A DNA stretch of 25,275 bases, from NCBI GenBank assembly GCA_031401035.1, contig JANNRA010000180.1, positions 1-25,275 on the forward strand, given 5' to 3'. Below, piece after piece: positions 7,311 to 14,668 of the stretch (positions within the stretch are counted from its first letter, which is position 1; the number at the start of each line of letters is the position of its first letter). Source of the DNA: JANNRA01 sp031401035 (GTDB lineage Bacteria > Desulfobacterota > Binatia > HRBIN30 > CADEER01). Under the pieces are notes generated by a model. The model had not been told where the DNA came from and did not search any database. It saw only the letters and a list, made by a program, of their open reading frames with translations. Position numbers and translations under genes: made by a program.

Positions 7311-8027
7311 CTACAGCCTCCACGCCTCCGGCCCCAGCGGCAACTCGTTCAGCTCCGCCCTGGCCTCGCGCCAGGTCGGATAGTGCTCATCGAGCAGCGT
7401 CACGAACCGCTCGCCGTGCGTCGGTTCGATCAGGTGAGTCATCTCGTGCACGATCACGTATTCGAGAAGATCCTTCGGCTTTTTCACCAGTTCGGTGTTC
7501 AACCGGATGTTCCGCGTCCTGTGGTTGCAGCCGCCCCACCTGGTCTTCATGCGCTGGACGAAGTAGCCGGCCACCTCGACGCCCAGCCTCGCCTCCCACC
7601 TGCGGATCACTTGCGGAACCGCCTCGTGCAGGAGGGCTCTGTGCCACGCATGCATCACCACCTCGCGCGTCGCCCTGCTGCAACCGGGGCGCACGGTGAG
7701 CGTGATCCTGCGATGACCGAGGCGGATCGCGGGCTTCGCGTCGGCTTCCCGCACGGAGAGCAGGTAGCGCCGGCCCCAGAGGTAATGGCTCTCGCGCTCG
7801 ACGAACTGACGCGGGGTCTCCCGGAGCTGCGCGCGCAGCGTCGCCTGCTGATCGCGAATCCACCCGAGCCTGGAGACCGCATACGCCCGGGCCACTTCGG
7901 GGCGCGTGGCCTTTGGCGCGACGAGGGTCACGCGCCCGTTCGGCGGGTGCACTGAGAGGTGGACGTGCTTGACGTCCCTGCGCGTCAGGGCGATCGCGAT
8001 CTCGCCGATGTGGATCGTCTCGACCAT
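7311..8027 (-). CDS. YgjP/DUF45-type zinc metallopeptidase, last gene of the hsd operon
   Basis: The protein has 238 residues. The zinc-binding signature is His194-Glu195-x-x-His198 in VIVHEMTHLIEPTHGERF, with a third His at 204, as in the YgjP/SprT-like (DUF45) group. Upstream, VQRMKTRWGGCNHRTRNIRLN is the other conserved block of the family. Its start codon overlaps the hsdR stop (TGATG on the minus strand, 8029-8025), so it should be co-translated with HsdR. YgjP-like peptidases are often found beside type I restriction genes. Their job there is not settled; proteolytic control or disposal of the restriction complex is a fair guess only. Confidence 0.88.
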   Translation of the reverse strand: MVETIHIGEIAIALTRRDVKHVHLSVHPPNGRVTLVAPKATRPEVARAYAVSRLGWIRDQQATLRAQLRETPRQFVERESHYLWGRRYLLSVREADAKPAIRLGHRRITLTVRPGCSRATREVVMHAWHRALLHEAVPQVIRRWEARLGVEVAGYFVQRMKTRWGGCNHRTRNIRLNTELVKKPKDLLEYVIVHEMTHLIEPTHGERFVTLLDEHYPTWREARAELNELPLGPEAWRL

Positions 8028-11000
8028 CAGTATCCCGGCTGGTTCTTGACGAGCTCGAACAGGGCGAGCGTCGCGTCGCGGTTGCGGTCGAGCACCGGGA
8101 ACAGCGCATTCAGGACCTGCGCTTCACGCGCCTGGTCCCCTTTCCAGCCCGCCGGCGCCCGCTCACGCATGACGCGGTCGATCGCGAGCGCCAGCCTGAG
8201 GCGCTCGTCCCCGAATTCCGTCCCGGGCTCGGCGACGCCGGCGGCTGCGGCGCGCCCGGCCGCGAGAATCCGCGGCAGGTTGTTGTAGATCACCGTCGCC
8301 TCTCGGTTGCCGTGCAGGGCCGCAGGGATGCCCGCCTCGGGTTGCTGCGCGGCCAGACGCTTCACCAACTCTTCCGCCTTGCGCAGGAACTCCTCGTAGG
8401 CCGCCGCGTCCGCCCGACTCTGCTTGATGAGATCGTCGAGCAGTTTCGACATCTGCTCGTAGAAGCGAGGATCGGTGAGCTGGTCGCGGATGATCGTCTT
8501 GCGGACGTTGTTGATGATGCCCTCGGCGACGGCGTCGCGCGACAGCCTGCCCTTCGCGTTGAGCTTCCTGGCGATGGCGTCGTGGATGCCGGTCGCGATG
8601 ATGAGCTCGGTCAGCGGAATCTGGTCCACTTGGCCGAGGTCCGCCGCCGGCTCGGCCTGCACGTAGGTGTTGAGCAGGTGGCGCATGTCGGCTTCGTAGG
8701 GCTTGATGTCGAGCTCTTCGCCGGAGTGCTTCTTGACGGCGGAGCGGATCTCGCCGTGGAACTCGACTTCCTTCTGCAGGGCGGCCGCTTCCGCATCGGT
8801 GTATCCGGCTTCGGCAAGGTCCTGCGCGATGGCGGCGAAGGCGCGGACGAAGACCGCCACCGCCTTGTAGTACGAGATGCGCAGCGCCTCGGTCTCGCTC
8901 AGCGCGTTGGGGTTGGCGGCGTCGCCGCAGAAGTAGTGCAGGAACTGCTCAACCTCGCGCGGCAACGGCACCGGCTCGCACAGGTAGCGCAGGGCCTCGC
9001 GGGCTTCGTCGAGCTTCTTCCTGCCCTCGTCCAGCCAGTTCCTGAGGTGGACGTTGTTGTCCCCGCCGCCGCCCTCGTCGATGTCCAGCTCGTCGGAGCT
9101 GTAGACCGCGATCGCCTCCTGCACCTCGCCGAACAACTCCTTGAAGTCGACGATGTGGCCGTAGTCCTTGTCGTCGCCGTCGAGCCGGTTGGTGCGGCAG
9201 ATAGCCTGGAACAGGTTGTGATCGCGCAGCTCGTTGTCGAGGTAGATGTAGGTGCAACTCGGCGCGTCGAAGCCGGTCAGCAGCTTGCTGACGACGATCA
9301 GCAGCTTCATGTTGGCGGGCTCTTCGATGAAGCGCCGTTTGGCCTCGTCCTCGTACTGCTTGGTGGTCTGGCCGGGCTTCAGGACGTGCTGCGTGTAGGT
9401 GTCGAACTTGTAGCGCTCGTCGCTGTTGGCCGGCTCGCGGGAGATCGCGTTGTGGTTCGGCTCGTAGGACGTGACGATGCCGCAGTACGCGCCGAAGCCG
9501 GTGTTCCGAAACAGCCGGAAGTAGTGGCAGGCGTCGTAGATCGACGGCGCGACCAGGATCGCCGTGCCGCGGTCGTTGTTCAGCCGCGGCTTGAGGCTGA
9601 AGTCCTCGATGACGTCGGCGATGATGCGCTGCTTGCGCTCGCCGGCGCTCATCAGCTTCTCCAGCGTCGCCCAGGTCTTGCGGACGATGGCCTTCTGGAA
9701 GTTGTTGAGACCCCTGGTCTTGCGCTCGAACCACGCGTCGATGGCGGCGCGCGAGGTGAGCCGCTGCGGCACGTCGCGGGCCTCGTACTTGAGGTCGAGG
9801 ATGACGCCGTCGGCGACGCCTTCGTGGAACTTGTACGTGTGGATGTAGGTGCCGAACACGTCCCGCGTCATCCGCTTGTCCTTGCGCAGCAGCGGCGTGC
9901 CGGTGAAGCCGATGAAGATCGCGCCCCCCAGCCAGCGCTTCATCTGCTTGTTCATGTCGCCGCCCTGCGTGCGGTGGCACTCGTCGACGAAGACGTAGAA
10001 GCGCCCGCTGACGGGCGGGGGCTCGCCTTTCAGGTCCGCCGCGTCGAACTTGTGGATCAGCGCGCACAGCAGGCGCGGCGCGGCGGCGCCGAGTTTCTCC
10101 ACGAACTCGGCGCGCGAGGTGATGCGCGGCGACGGCGACTCGGCGCCGATCACGCCCGCGTTCTTCATCACCCCCTCGATCTGCTTGTCCAGCTCGTCGC
10201 GGTCGGTGACGACCAGGATGCGCGCCTCGGGGTCGTGCTCCAGCAGCCACTTGGCGATGAGCACCATCAGGATGCTCTTGCCGCTGCCCTGGGTGTGCCA
10301 GATGACGCCGCCCTCGCGCCGGGCGATGCGTTCCTGGGCGGCCTTGACGCCGAAGAACTGGTGCGGCCGAGGCACTTTCTTCTGGCCGGCGTCGAAGATG
10401 ATGAAGTTGCGGATCAGGTCGAGCAACCGCGCCTGGTTGCACATCCGGGCGAGCGGCCGGTCGAGCAGCGCCCCCGCGGCGAGCGGGGCGCCGGGCGGCG
10501 CGGCGGCGGCCGCTTCACCCTTCCACTGCACGAAGAACTGCTCCGGCGTGCCGGTGGTGCCGTAGCGCAGACCCTGCGAGTCGCTGCCCGCCAGCACGAG
10601 CTGCACGGTGCTGAAGAAGCCCAGGTTGAAGATCTCCTCCTGGTTGGTGATCAGCTGCCGCACCCCGTCGGCCAGCTCCACCGAGCTGCGCTTCAGCTCG
10701 ATCACCGCGATGGCGAGACCGTTGAGATAGAGGACGATGTCCGGCCGGCGCTGGTGACCGCCCTTCAGCGTCACCTCCTCGGCCAGCGCGAAGTGGTTCC
10801 TGTCCGGGTGGTGCCAGTCGACGAGGTGCACGGTCTCGTGCGCCTGGCCGGCGGCGATCTGCACCGGCACGCCGTAGCGGACGAGCTGATAGGTACGCAG
10901 GTTGGCCTGGTAGAGCGTGATGCCGGTCGAGTCGGCGGCGCTCTCCAGCTTCTGCAGCGCCGCGGACACGTGCGCGGCTGAGTAGCCGCGCGCGGCGAGG

Positions 11001-11158
11001 TTGTCGCGCAGCAGCGCCGTCTCGACGGCGCGGTTGCCCTCGCGGGTGCTCCATTCGCCGAGATAGCGATACCCGAGGCAGTCCGGCCGCGCCGTGTCGG
11101 TGAACAGCGCGACGACGCGGTTCTGGGTGCGGCGCTCCGAGCGGGGTTGAGCAGTCAT
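8027..11158 (-). CDS. hsdR: HsdR, type I restriction enzyme R subunit
   Basis: HsdR is the DNA translocase and nuclease of the type I complex. I start at the ATG at 11158 (1043 residues), which overlaps the preceding stop by 4 bp. The upstream extension in the same frame lies inside that gene. N-terminal nuclease domain: Asp140 in RPDIVLY and ELK at 154-156 in AVIELKRSS (PD-(D/E)xK type). The helicase core has Walker A HTQGSGKS at 288-295, the DEAD-like box VFVDECHRTQ near residue 390 and FTGTPLL. Later motor motifs include LLTGFDAPSCTYIYLD and QAICRTNR. The C-terminal helical region should contact the MTase core. All key motifs are intact, so the subunit looks functional. Confidence 0.95.
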   Translation of the reverse strand: MTAQPRSERRTQNRVVALFTDTARPDCLGYRYLGEWSTREGNRAVETALLRDNLAARGYSAAHVSAALQKLESAADSTGITLYQANLRTYQLVRYGVPVQIAAGQAHETVHLVDWHHPDRNHFALAEEVTLKGGHQRRPDIVLYLNGLAIAVIELKRSSVELADGVRQLITNQEEIFNLGFFSTVQLVLAGSDSQGLRYGTTGTPEQFFVQWKGEAAAAAPPGAPLAAGALLDRPLARMCNQARLLDLIRNFIIFDAGQKKVPRPHQFFGVKAAQERIARREGGVIWHTQGSGKSILMVLIAKWLLEHDPEARILVVTDRDELDKQIEGVMKNAGVIGAESPSPRITSRAEFVEKLGAAAPRLLCALIHKFDAADLKGEPPPVSGRFYVFVDECHRTQGGDMNKQMKRWLGGAIFIGFTGTPLLRKDKRMTRDVFGTYIHTYKFHEGVADGVILDLKYEARDVPQRLTSRAAIDAWFERKTRGLNNFQKAIVRKTWATLEKLMSAGERKQRIIADVIEDFSLKPRLNNDRGTAILVAPSIYDACHYFRLFRNTGFGAYCGIVTSYEPNHNAISREPANSDERYKFDTYTQHVLKPGQTTKQYEDEAKRRFIEEPANMKLLIVVSKLLTGFDAPSCTYIYLDNELRDHNLFQAICRTNRLDGDDKDYGHIVDFKELFGEVQEAIAVYSSDELDIDEGGGGDNNVHLRNWLDEGRKKLDEAREALRYLCEPVPLPREVEQFLHYFCGDAANPNALSETEALRISYYKAVAVFVRAFAAIAQDLAEAGYTDAEAAALQKEVEFHGEIRSAVKKHSGEELDIKPYEADMRHLLNTYVQAEPAADLGQVDQIPLTELIIATGIHDAIARKLNAKGRLSRDAVAEGIINNVRKTIIRDQLTDPRFYEQMSKLLDDLIKQSRADAAAYEEFLRKAEELVKRLAAQQPEAGIPAALHGNREATVIYNNLPRILAAGRAAAAGVAEPGTEFGDERLRLALAIDRVMRERAPAGWKGDQAREAQVLNALFPVLDRNRDATLALFELVKNQPGY

Positions 11159-12675
11159 CCGCCGCCGCCGCGCTGGCGATCCAGACCCGTCAACATCGCC
11201 AGGCCTTTGGCCGTCAGTCGATAGCGTTGCAAGCGGCTGTTCGGCTTGTCGGGCAGCGTCATCTCGATCCACCCGCCATCCAGGCTTGGCTTCAGATAGC
11301 GGTCGCGCAGGTGCGCTCTGTCGCGCAGCTTGAGATGCTGCCGTATCTCGGCGTTGCCGAGTTCTCCCATCGCACCGATCAGCCGCACCAGCACCGCGAC
11401 TGGGGGGGCGACTGGGGGGGTGACTGGGGGGGTGACTGGGGGGGCGGCGACTTCCGGGGCAGCCGCTCCGCGCCGGATGGTCGTGACCCAGATACCGCCC
11501 GCCACCCGGAATTCGGGTTCCGCGATCCCCGCCGTGCGGCAGCGATCGATCATGTCGCGGATGCCGGTGCCCATCCGCTCGATGTACTTCGCCAGGTACA
11601 TGGGTTCGGCGATCAGCGGGTTGGCCGGGACGGAGGGGTGGGGGCCTTTGAGGGTCTCCAGGGTGAGCGTCGGCGGCAGGGAGCCGGGATTCCAGACTTC
11701 GAGGCGATCCTTGAACAGCATCACCTGCACGCTGGCCTGGCTGGTGTAGTCGCGGTGGCAGACGGCGTTGACGATGGCTTCGGCCACCACCTCCTGCGGG
11801 ATCTCGTAGGCGGTCGGCACCTGCGTACTCTCCGCGCGCGTCCCGACCCAGAGATCGATCTTCGACAGCACGAAGTCCTTGGCCTGGTCGACGAGGTCGA
11901 AGACGGTGCCCTTGTACACCTGGTAGGAGGGGATGGGTTTGGCCGCCTCGAGTCCGTGGAAGTGGGCGCAGCGCACCTCCGAGGCAACGAGGAAACGCTG
12001 CGGCGCCCGGCCGAACAGCAGCACGGCGGCGTGGCTCGGGCGGCCCTTGTCGAGCAGATTCAGGTGCGCGAGCAGGTCGGCGGGAGGGGTGTCCTCCGCC
12101 AGCGGGAAGCTGCGACCGCGGCGCGCCAGCACCAGGAAGCGGGAGATCCGGTCGAAGTCGAGATCCTCGAGCGTCGCGTCGCGGCAGAAGGAGGCATCGA
12201 AGGGCGCGAAGCGGATGAGCTCGCGCTCTTCCAGCACGCGCACCAGCGCGGCGTAGACGGCGGGGATCAGCTCGGCGGGCGATGCGAACCGGCGTCGGAT
12301 CAGCTCGCCGCCGGCGCGTTGGACGAGCGCGCGCATCTTCGGGTGTCGTGTCCCGTCGCCGGCGCCCTTGACGAAGACGAGCCGGTACTTGCCCGCTCCG
12401 CCGGCGGCATCGAACTCGCGTTCGGTGGGCGACAGACCTCCGGCGTCCTCGGAGCCGTACTCGTCGCCGAGCAGCCCGAGGTACAGGTCGCAGCGTCGCA
12501 CTTCGTCGAGATAGACCTCGTCGGCGCGGCGATCGGCCGCGGGCAGATCCTCGAAGAGGAAGGGTTCGAAGAAGCGGCGCAGCAGCGCGTCGCCATGCAG
12601 GAAGTCCCGCACCGCCGCCCGCTCGTCCGCGAGCTCCTTCTGGACGCTGCTGACGAAGACGCGCAGCGGGGTCAT
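11155..12675 (-). CDS. DUF4062-HATPase_c_4 fusion regulator inside the hsd operon
   Basis: The protein has 506 residues from the ATG at 12675. Residues 1-~150 match the DUF4062 type (RVFVSSVQKELADERAAVRDFL, CDLYLGLLGDEYG, SPTEREFDAA), a TIR/SIR2-like sensor fold found in defence proteins. The middle (~170-400) matches the ATP-binding half of AlbA_2/COG2865 regulators (EVVAEAIVNAVCHRDY, LEVWNPGSLPP, YIERMGTGIRDMIDRC). A Pro-rich PPVT repeat linker leads to a C-terminal winged-helix-like domain (IRQHLKLRDRAHLRDRYL, IEMTLPDKPNSRLQRYRLT). The start overlaps the HsdS-tail mini-ORF and the stop overlaps hsdR. The DUF4062 domain occupies the place the AlbA_2 domain usually has. A role in sensing or controlling the restriction system is inferred. 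Confidence 0.82.
   Translation of the reverse strand: MTPLRVFVSSVQKELADERAAVRDFLHGDALLRRFFEPFLFEDLPAADRRADEVYLDEVRRCDLYLGLLGDEYGSEDAGGLSPTEREFDAAGGAGKYRLVFVKGAGDGTRHPKMRALVQRAGGELIRRRFASPAELIPAVYAALVRVLEERELIRFAPFDASFCRDATLEDLDFDRISRFLVLARRGRSFPLAEDTPPADLLAHLNLLDKGRPSHAAVLLFGRAPQRFLVASEVRCAHFHGLEAAKPIPSYQVYKGTVFDLVDQAKDFVLSKIDLWVGTRAESTQVPTAYEIPQEVVAEAIVNAVCHRDYTSQASVQVMLFKDRLEVWNPGSLPPTLTLETLKGPHPSVPANPLIAEPMYLAKYIERMGTGIRDMIDRCRTAGIAEPEFRVAGGIWVTTIRRGAAAPEVAAPPVTPPVTPPVAPPVAVLVRLIGAMGELGNAEIRQHLKLRDRAHLRDRYLKPSLDGGWIEMTLPDKPNSRLQRYRLTAKGLAMLTGLDRQRGGGG
11398..11445. repeat. Four 12-bp tandem repeats, each with a G7 tract
   Basis: On the plus strand the unit is GACTGGGGGGGY, four copies with only the last base varying. 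On the coding (minus) strand it encodes the PPVT/PPVA linker of the DUF4062-HATPase protein. Unit gain or loss would keep the frame; slippage in a C7/G7 run would break it before the winged-helix domain and before the overlap with hsdR. Confidence 0.95.
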
Positions 12676-12744
12676 ACCTGCCGCGTCCTCCCGGTGAGCA
12701 GCTCCTGCATCATCCCCTGCCTGAGGGCGCGGGTCTTGTCGCGC
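12672..12744. repeat. 73-bp direct repeat, copy A (hsdS 3' end duplicate)
   Basis: It aligns without gaps to 13484-13556, about 66 of 73 positions identical by eye. Both copies begin exactly at the TCAT that holds the stop of the HsdS tail and the start of the next gene. Confidence 0.9.
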
Positions 12745-12761
12745 AGCAGCCGGTCGGTCAT
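12672..12761 (-). pseudogene. 29-codon relic of the HsdS C-terminal tail, coupled on both sides
   Basis: ATG at 12761 to TGA at 12674-12672. The peptide ends RALRQGMMQELLTGRTRQV, almost the same as the HsdS end HALKQGMMQELLTGRTRLV. It shares ATGA overlaps with the gene before (stop at 12758) and the gene after (start at 12675), so ribosomes could pass through it. It is best read as a duplicated hsdS 3' end left by recombination. Whether the peptide is made or used is unknown. Confidence 0.8.
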
Positions 12762-12820
12762 TCGAGCACCTCCCAGTGCCCGCATTTCCTGGCACCGACG
12801 ACGCGCAGCTTCGCGGTTTT

Positions 12821-12868
12821 CACCGGCGTTTCTACCGGCGTTTTCGCCGGCGTTTCTACCGGCGTTCC
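12821..12868. repeat. Four imperfect 12-bp tandem repeats
   Basis: The plus-strand unit is close to YACCGGCGTTTC. On the coding strand it gives the Thr-Pro-Val/Ala-Glu/Lys repeat TPVETPAKTPVETPVKT at the C-terminus of the AlbA_2-type gene. It is a flexible tail with alternating charge. Confidence 0.85.
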
Positions 12869-13102
12869 CGTCGGGCGCTTCCGCACCGCGCCGAAAGTCG
12901 CCGCTCTGGCCCGGCCGGCATCGGTGAGTCGGTACTTCTGCAGGCGGCTGTTGGGCTTGTCGGGAATGGTCATCTCGATGACCCCAAGCGCCAGGGCCGG
13001 CAGCCGATAGGCGGCCGTAAAGTGTTTGCGGTCGCGCAGGTGAAGCAAGTCCATCAGTTGCTGCCGAGACGGCTCACCGTCCATGGCCTGAAGCACGGCT
13101 TC

Positions 13103-13138
13103 GACTTGAGGGGTGACTTGAGGGGTGACTTGGGGGGC
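13103..13138. repeat. Three 12-bp tandem repeats at the frame break of the AlbA_2-type gene
   Basis: Units are GACTTGAGGGGT twice, then GACTTGGGGGGC. They encode the PQVT linker, equivalent to the PPVT linker of the downstream paralogue. The third copy holds the G6 tract next to which the two coding frames part. Confidence 0.9.
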
Positions 13139-13483
13139 GACCCGGACCAAGCGCCGCGCCGGTGAGATCCTGCACGGTGCTGCCGCTGCGCTGAAAGTAG
13201 TGGCCCCGATAGCTGATCGGCGTGGGGTAGGCGGGCGTCACCACCTCCAGCAGATCGTGCCCATCCTCCTGCCGCAGGTTCACCTGGACCACCACGCCCA
13301 GCAGGTCGCGGATCTTGTTCGGCAGATCTTCCAGCAGTCTGCCGGCGTCGCGCACGCCGACGACCGTGCCCGCGTCGTCGCGTCCGACGACCAGCGTACC
13401 GCCGTCGCCGTTGGCGAAGGCGCAGTTCCACTTCAGGTGCTCGTCGCGCCAGGCCTCCTTCCACTCCAGATTCTGGTGCTCTC

Positions 13484-13556
13484 TCATACGAGCCGCGTGC
13501 GCCCGGTGAGCAGCTCCTGCATCATCCCCTGCTTGAGCGCGTGGGTCTTGTCGCGC
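13484..13556. repeat. 73-bp direct repeat, copy B (true hsdS 3' end)
   Basis: This is the copy inside intact hsdS, the partner of copy A at 12672-12744. The DNA between the two copies holds exactly the AlbA_2-type gene, so recombination between copies would delete that gene. Confidence 0.9.
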
Positions 13557-14668
13557 CGGGCTTCGAGCGCCGACAGCTCGGCGTCCATGTCGGAGAGGAC
13601 GGCGGCGATGGCGGCTTGTTCGTTCTCAGTCGGAGGAGCTGAGAAGGTGAGATTCAGTATCTTCGAGATGGAGAGCCCCGGTTGAGCGGAGGACTCCGAG
13701 TACTGGTTGAGATTCATTCTTCCCAGCACGTAGGTAAGCCACCAGATATCAGTGTTCGCAGAAGAGGAGACAACGACGGCGTGTTCGGACGCGAAGAAAT
13801 CGCCCTCGACCCCAAAGACGTTGCCACACAGCGCCCCCTGGCGCCCGATCAGCGCATAGCGGCCGCGGTGTGTGAAACGAGATGTGAAGCCCCGAAGACC
13901 GTTTCCGCCATAACATGGATACTGGGATTGCTGGTCGATACTGGCACTCGTTATTCCCTCGCCGCTCTTCATGGAACAGACGGCAGCCAAAGCCTTCACC
14001 GCCCACTCCCCGTGGAAGCCGGGGAGGCGGGTCTGGCCGGTGAGGAGCTGCTGCATGGCGGACTGTTTGAGGTCGCGCTTCTTGGCGATGAGCCGATCCA
14101 GCCCGCCCAGCAGCGCATCCACATCGCTCAACGCCCCCGCGATGGCGCGTTGTTCGGATTGCCGGTCAGGGAAAGCAATCTCTAGACCTCGAACGTCGCG
14201 GATGTTGATGCCCCGCACGGCCTGACCGATGGTATGAAGGACAATCTGCTTCTGTACAGCCTCAGACTGGATCGCGAAGTAGAGAAACTGTGCGTGAATG
14301 TCGTCCTTGAGACGCACACGCGCGGTGTCTTGCGTTATGTTGGCGCCGGCGAGTGATGCCGGAACCAACGCAACTCTCCCGGTGGTTCCGCGAATCGTTA
14401 CGAGGAGATCGCCAGGCGCCAAGCGGGACCGTTTGTAAGCATGATCGATGGACGGGTGAGTCAGAAGTAGGTCCGACTCGTCGATTCGTCCGTCGGATAT
14501 GTCCCTTACTTTCACCACGGGGACGCCACTATTACAGTGTGCCCCAGGCATCAGAATTCCATAGCAGATTGGCGAATCACCGCGGACACTCTCGTCGAGA
14601 GGAGTCACCTTCCAACAAGCCGGGATGACACCCACCTCCGTCTGCTTGTAGCCGGGCCTCACTTCCAT
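13484..14668 (-). CDS. hsdS: HsdS, type I restriction specificity subunit
   Basis: HsdS chooses the target sequence of the HsdM/HsdR complex. I start at the ATG at 14668 (MEVRPGYKQTEVGVIP, a typical N-terminus). It overlaps the hsdM end by 10 bp, and the upstream extension in the same frame lies inside hsdM. The 394 residues form two target-recognition domains (about 15-165 and 230-350). Each is followed by a conserved helical spacer: RLIAKKRDLKQSAMQQLLTGQTRLPGF in the middle and HALKQGMMQELLTGRTRLV at the end. The recognition domains have visibly lower GC than the neighbours, which is common for recombining hsdS genes. Intact and probably functional. Confidence 0.93.
   Translation of the reverse strand: MEVRPGYKQTEVGVIPACWKVTPLDESVRGDSPICYGILMPGAHCNSGVPVVKVRDISDGRIDESDLLLTHPSIDHAYKRSRLAPGDLLVTIRGTTGRVALVPASLAGANITQDTARVRLKDDIHAQFLYFAIQSEAVQKQIVLHTIGQAVRGINIRDVRGLEIAFPDRQSEQRAIAGALSDVDALLGGLDRLIAKKRDLKQSAMQQLLTGQTRLPGFHGEWAVKALAAVCSMKSGEGITSASIDQQSQYPCYGGNGLRGFTSRFTHRGRYALIGRQGALCGNVFGVEGDFFASEHAVVVSSSANTDIWWLTYVLGRMNLNQYSESSAQPGLSISKILNLTFSAPPTENEQAAIAAVLSDMDAELSALEARRDKTHALKQGMMQELLTGRTRLV

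Larger units (their letters stand above)
12758..13487 (-). pseudogene. AlbA_2 (Schlafen-like) winged-helix regulator, internally deleted and frame-broken
   Basis: The frame opening at the ATG at 13487 gives a clear AlbA_2 domain (EWKEAWRDEHLKWNCAFANG, GGTLVVGRDDAGTVVGV, LLEDLPNKIRDLLG, YFQRSGSTVQDLTGAAL). In the family an ATP-binding region of a few hundred residues should follow. Here it is missing and the sequence jumps to a PQVT repeat linker and winged-helix domain (LMDLLHLRDRKHF, IEMTIPDKPNSRLQKYRLT) in another frame, ending at 12758. One base too many separates the frames (730 bp, one more than a multiple of 3). The shift lies by a G6 tract (13132-13137); with five G the two halves would join as one 242-residue protein. 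The start overlaps the hsdS stop by 4 bp. It could be a true pseudogene, a phase-variable gene or a sequence error. Confidence 0.72.

Noticed and set aside
8312..10981. A long plus-strand open frame of 889 codons
   Set aside because: It is antisense to hsdR, rich in Val/Leu/Asp/Arg with no motif, as expected for the opposite strand of a high-GC gene.
11398..13138. The short tandem repeats as a CRISPR array
   Set aside because: Units are 12 bp without spacers and lie inside coding linkers; no cas genes are present.
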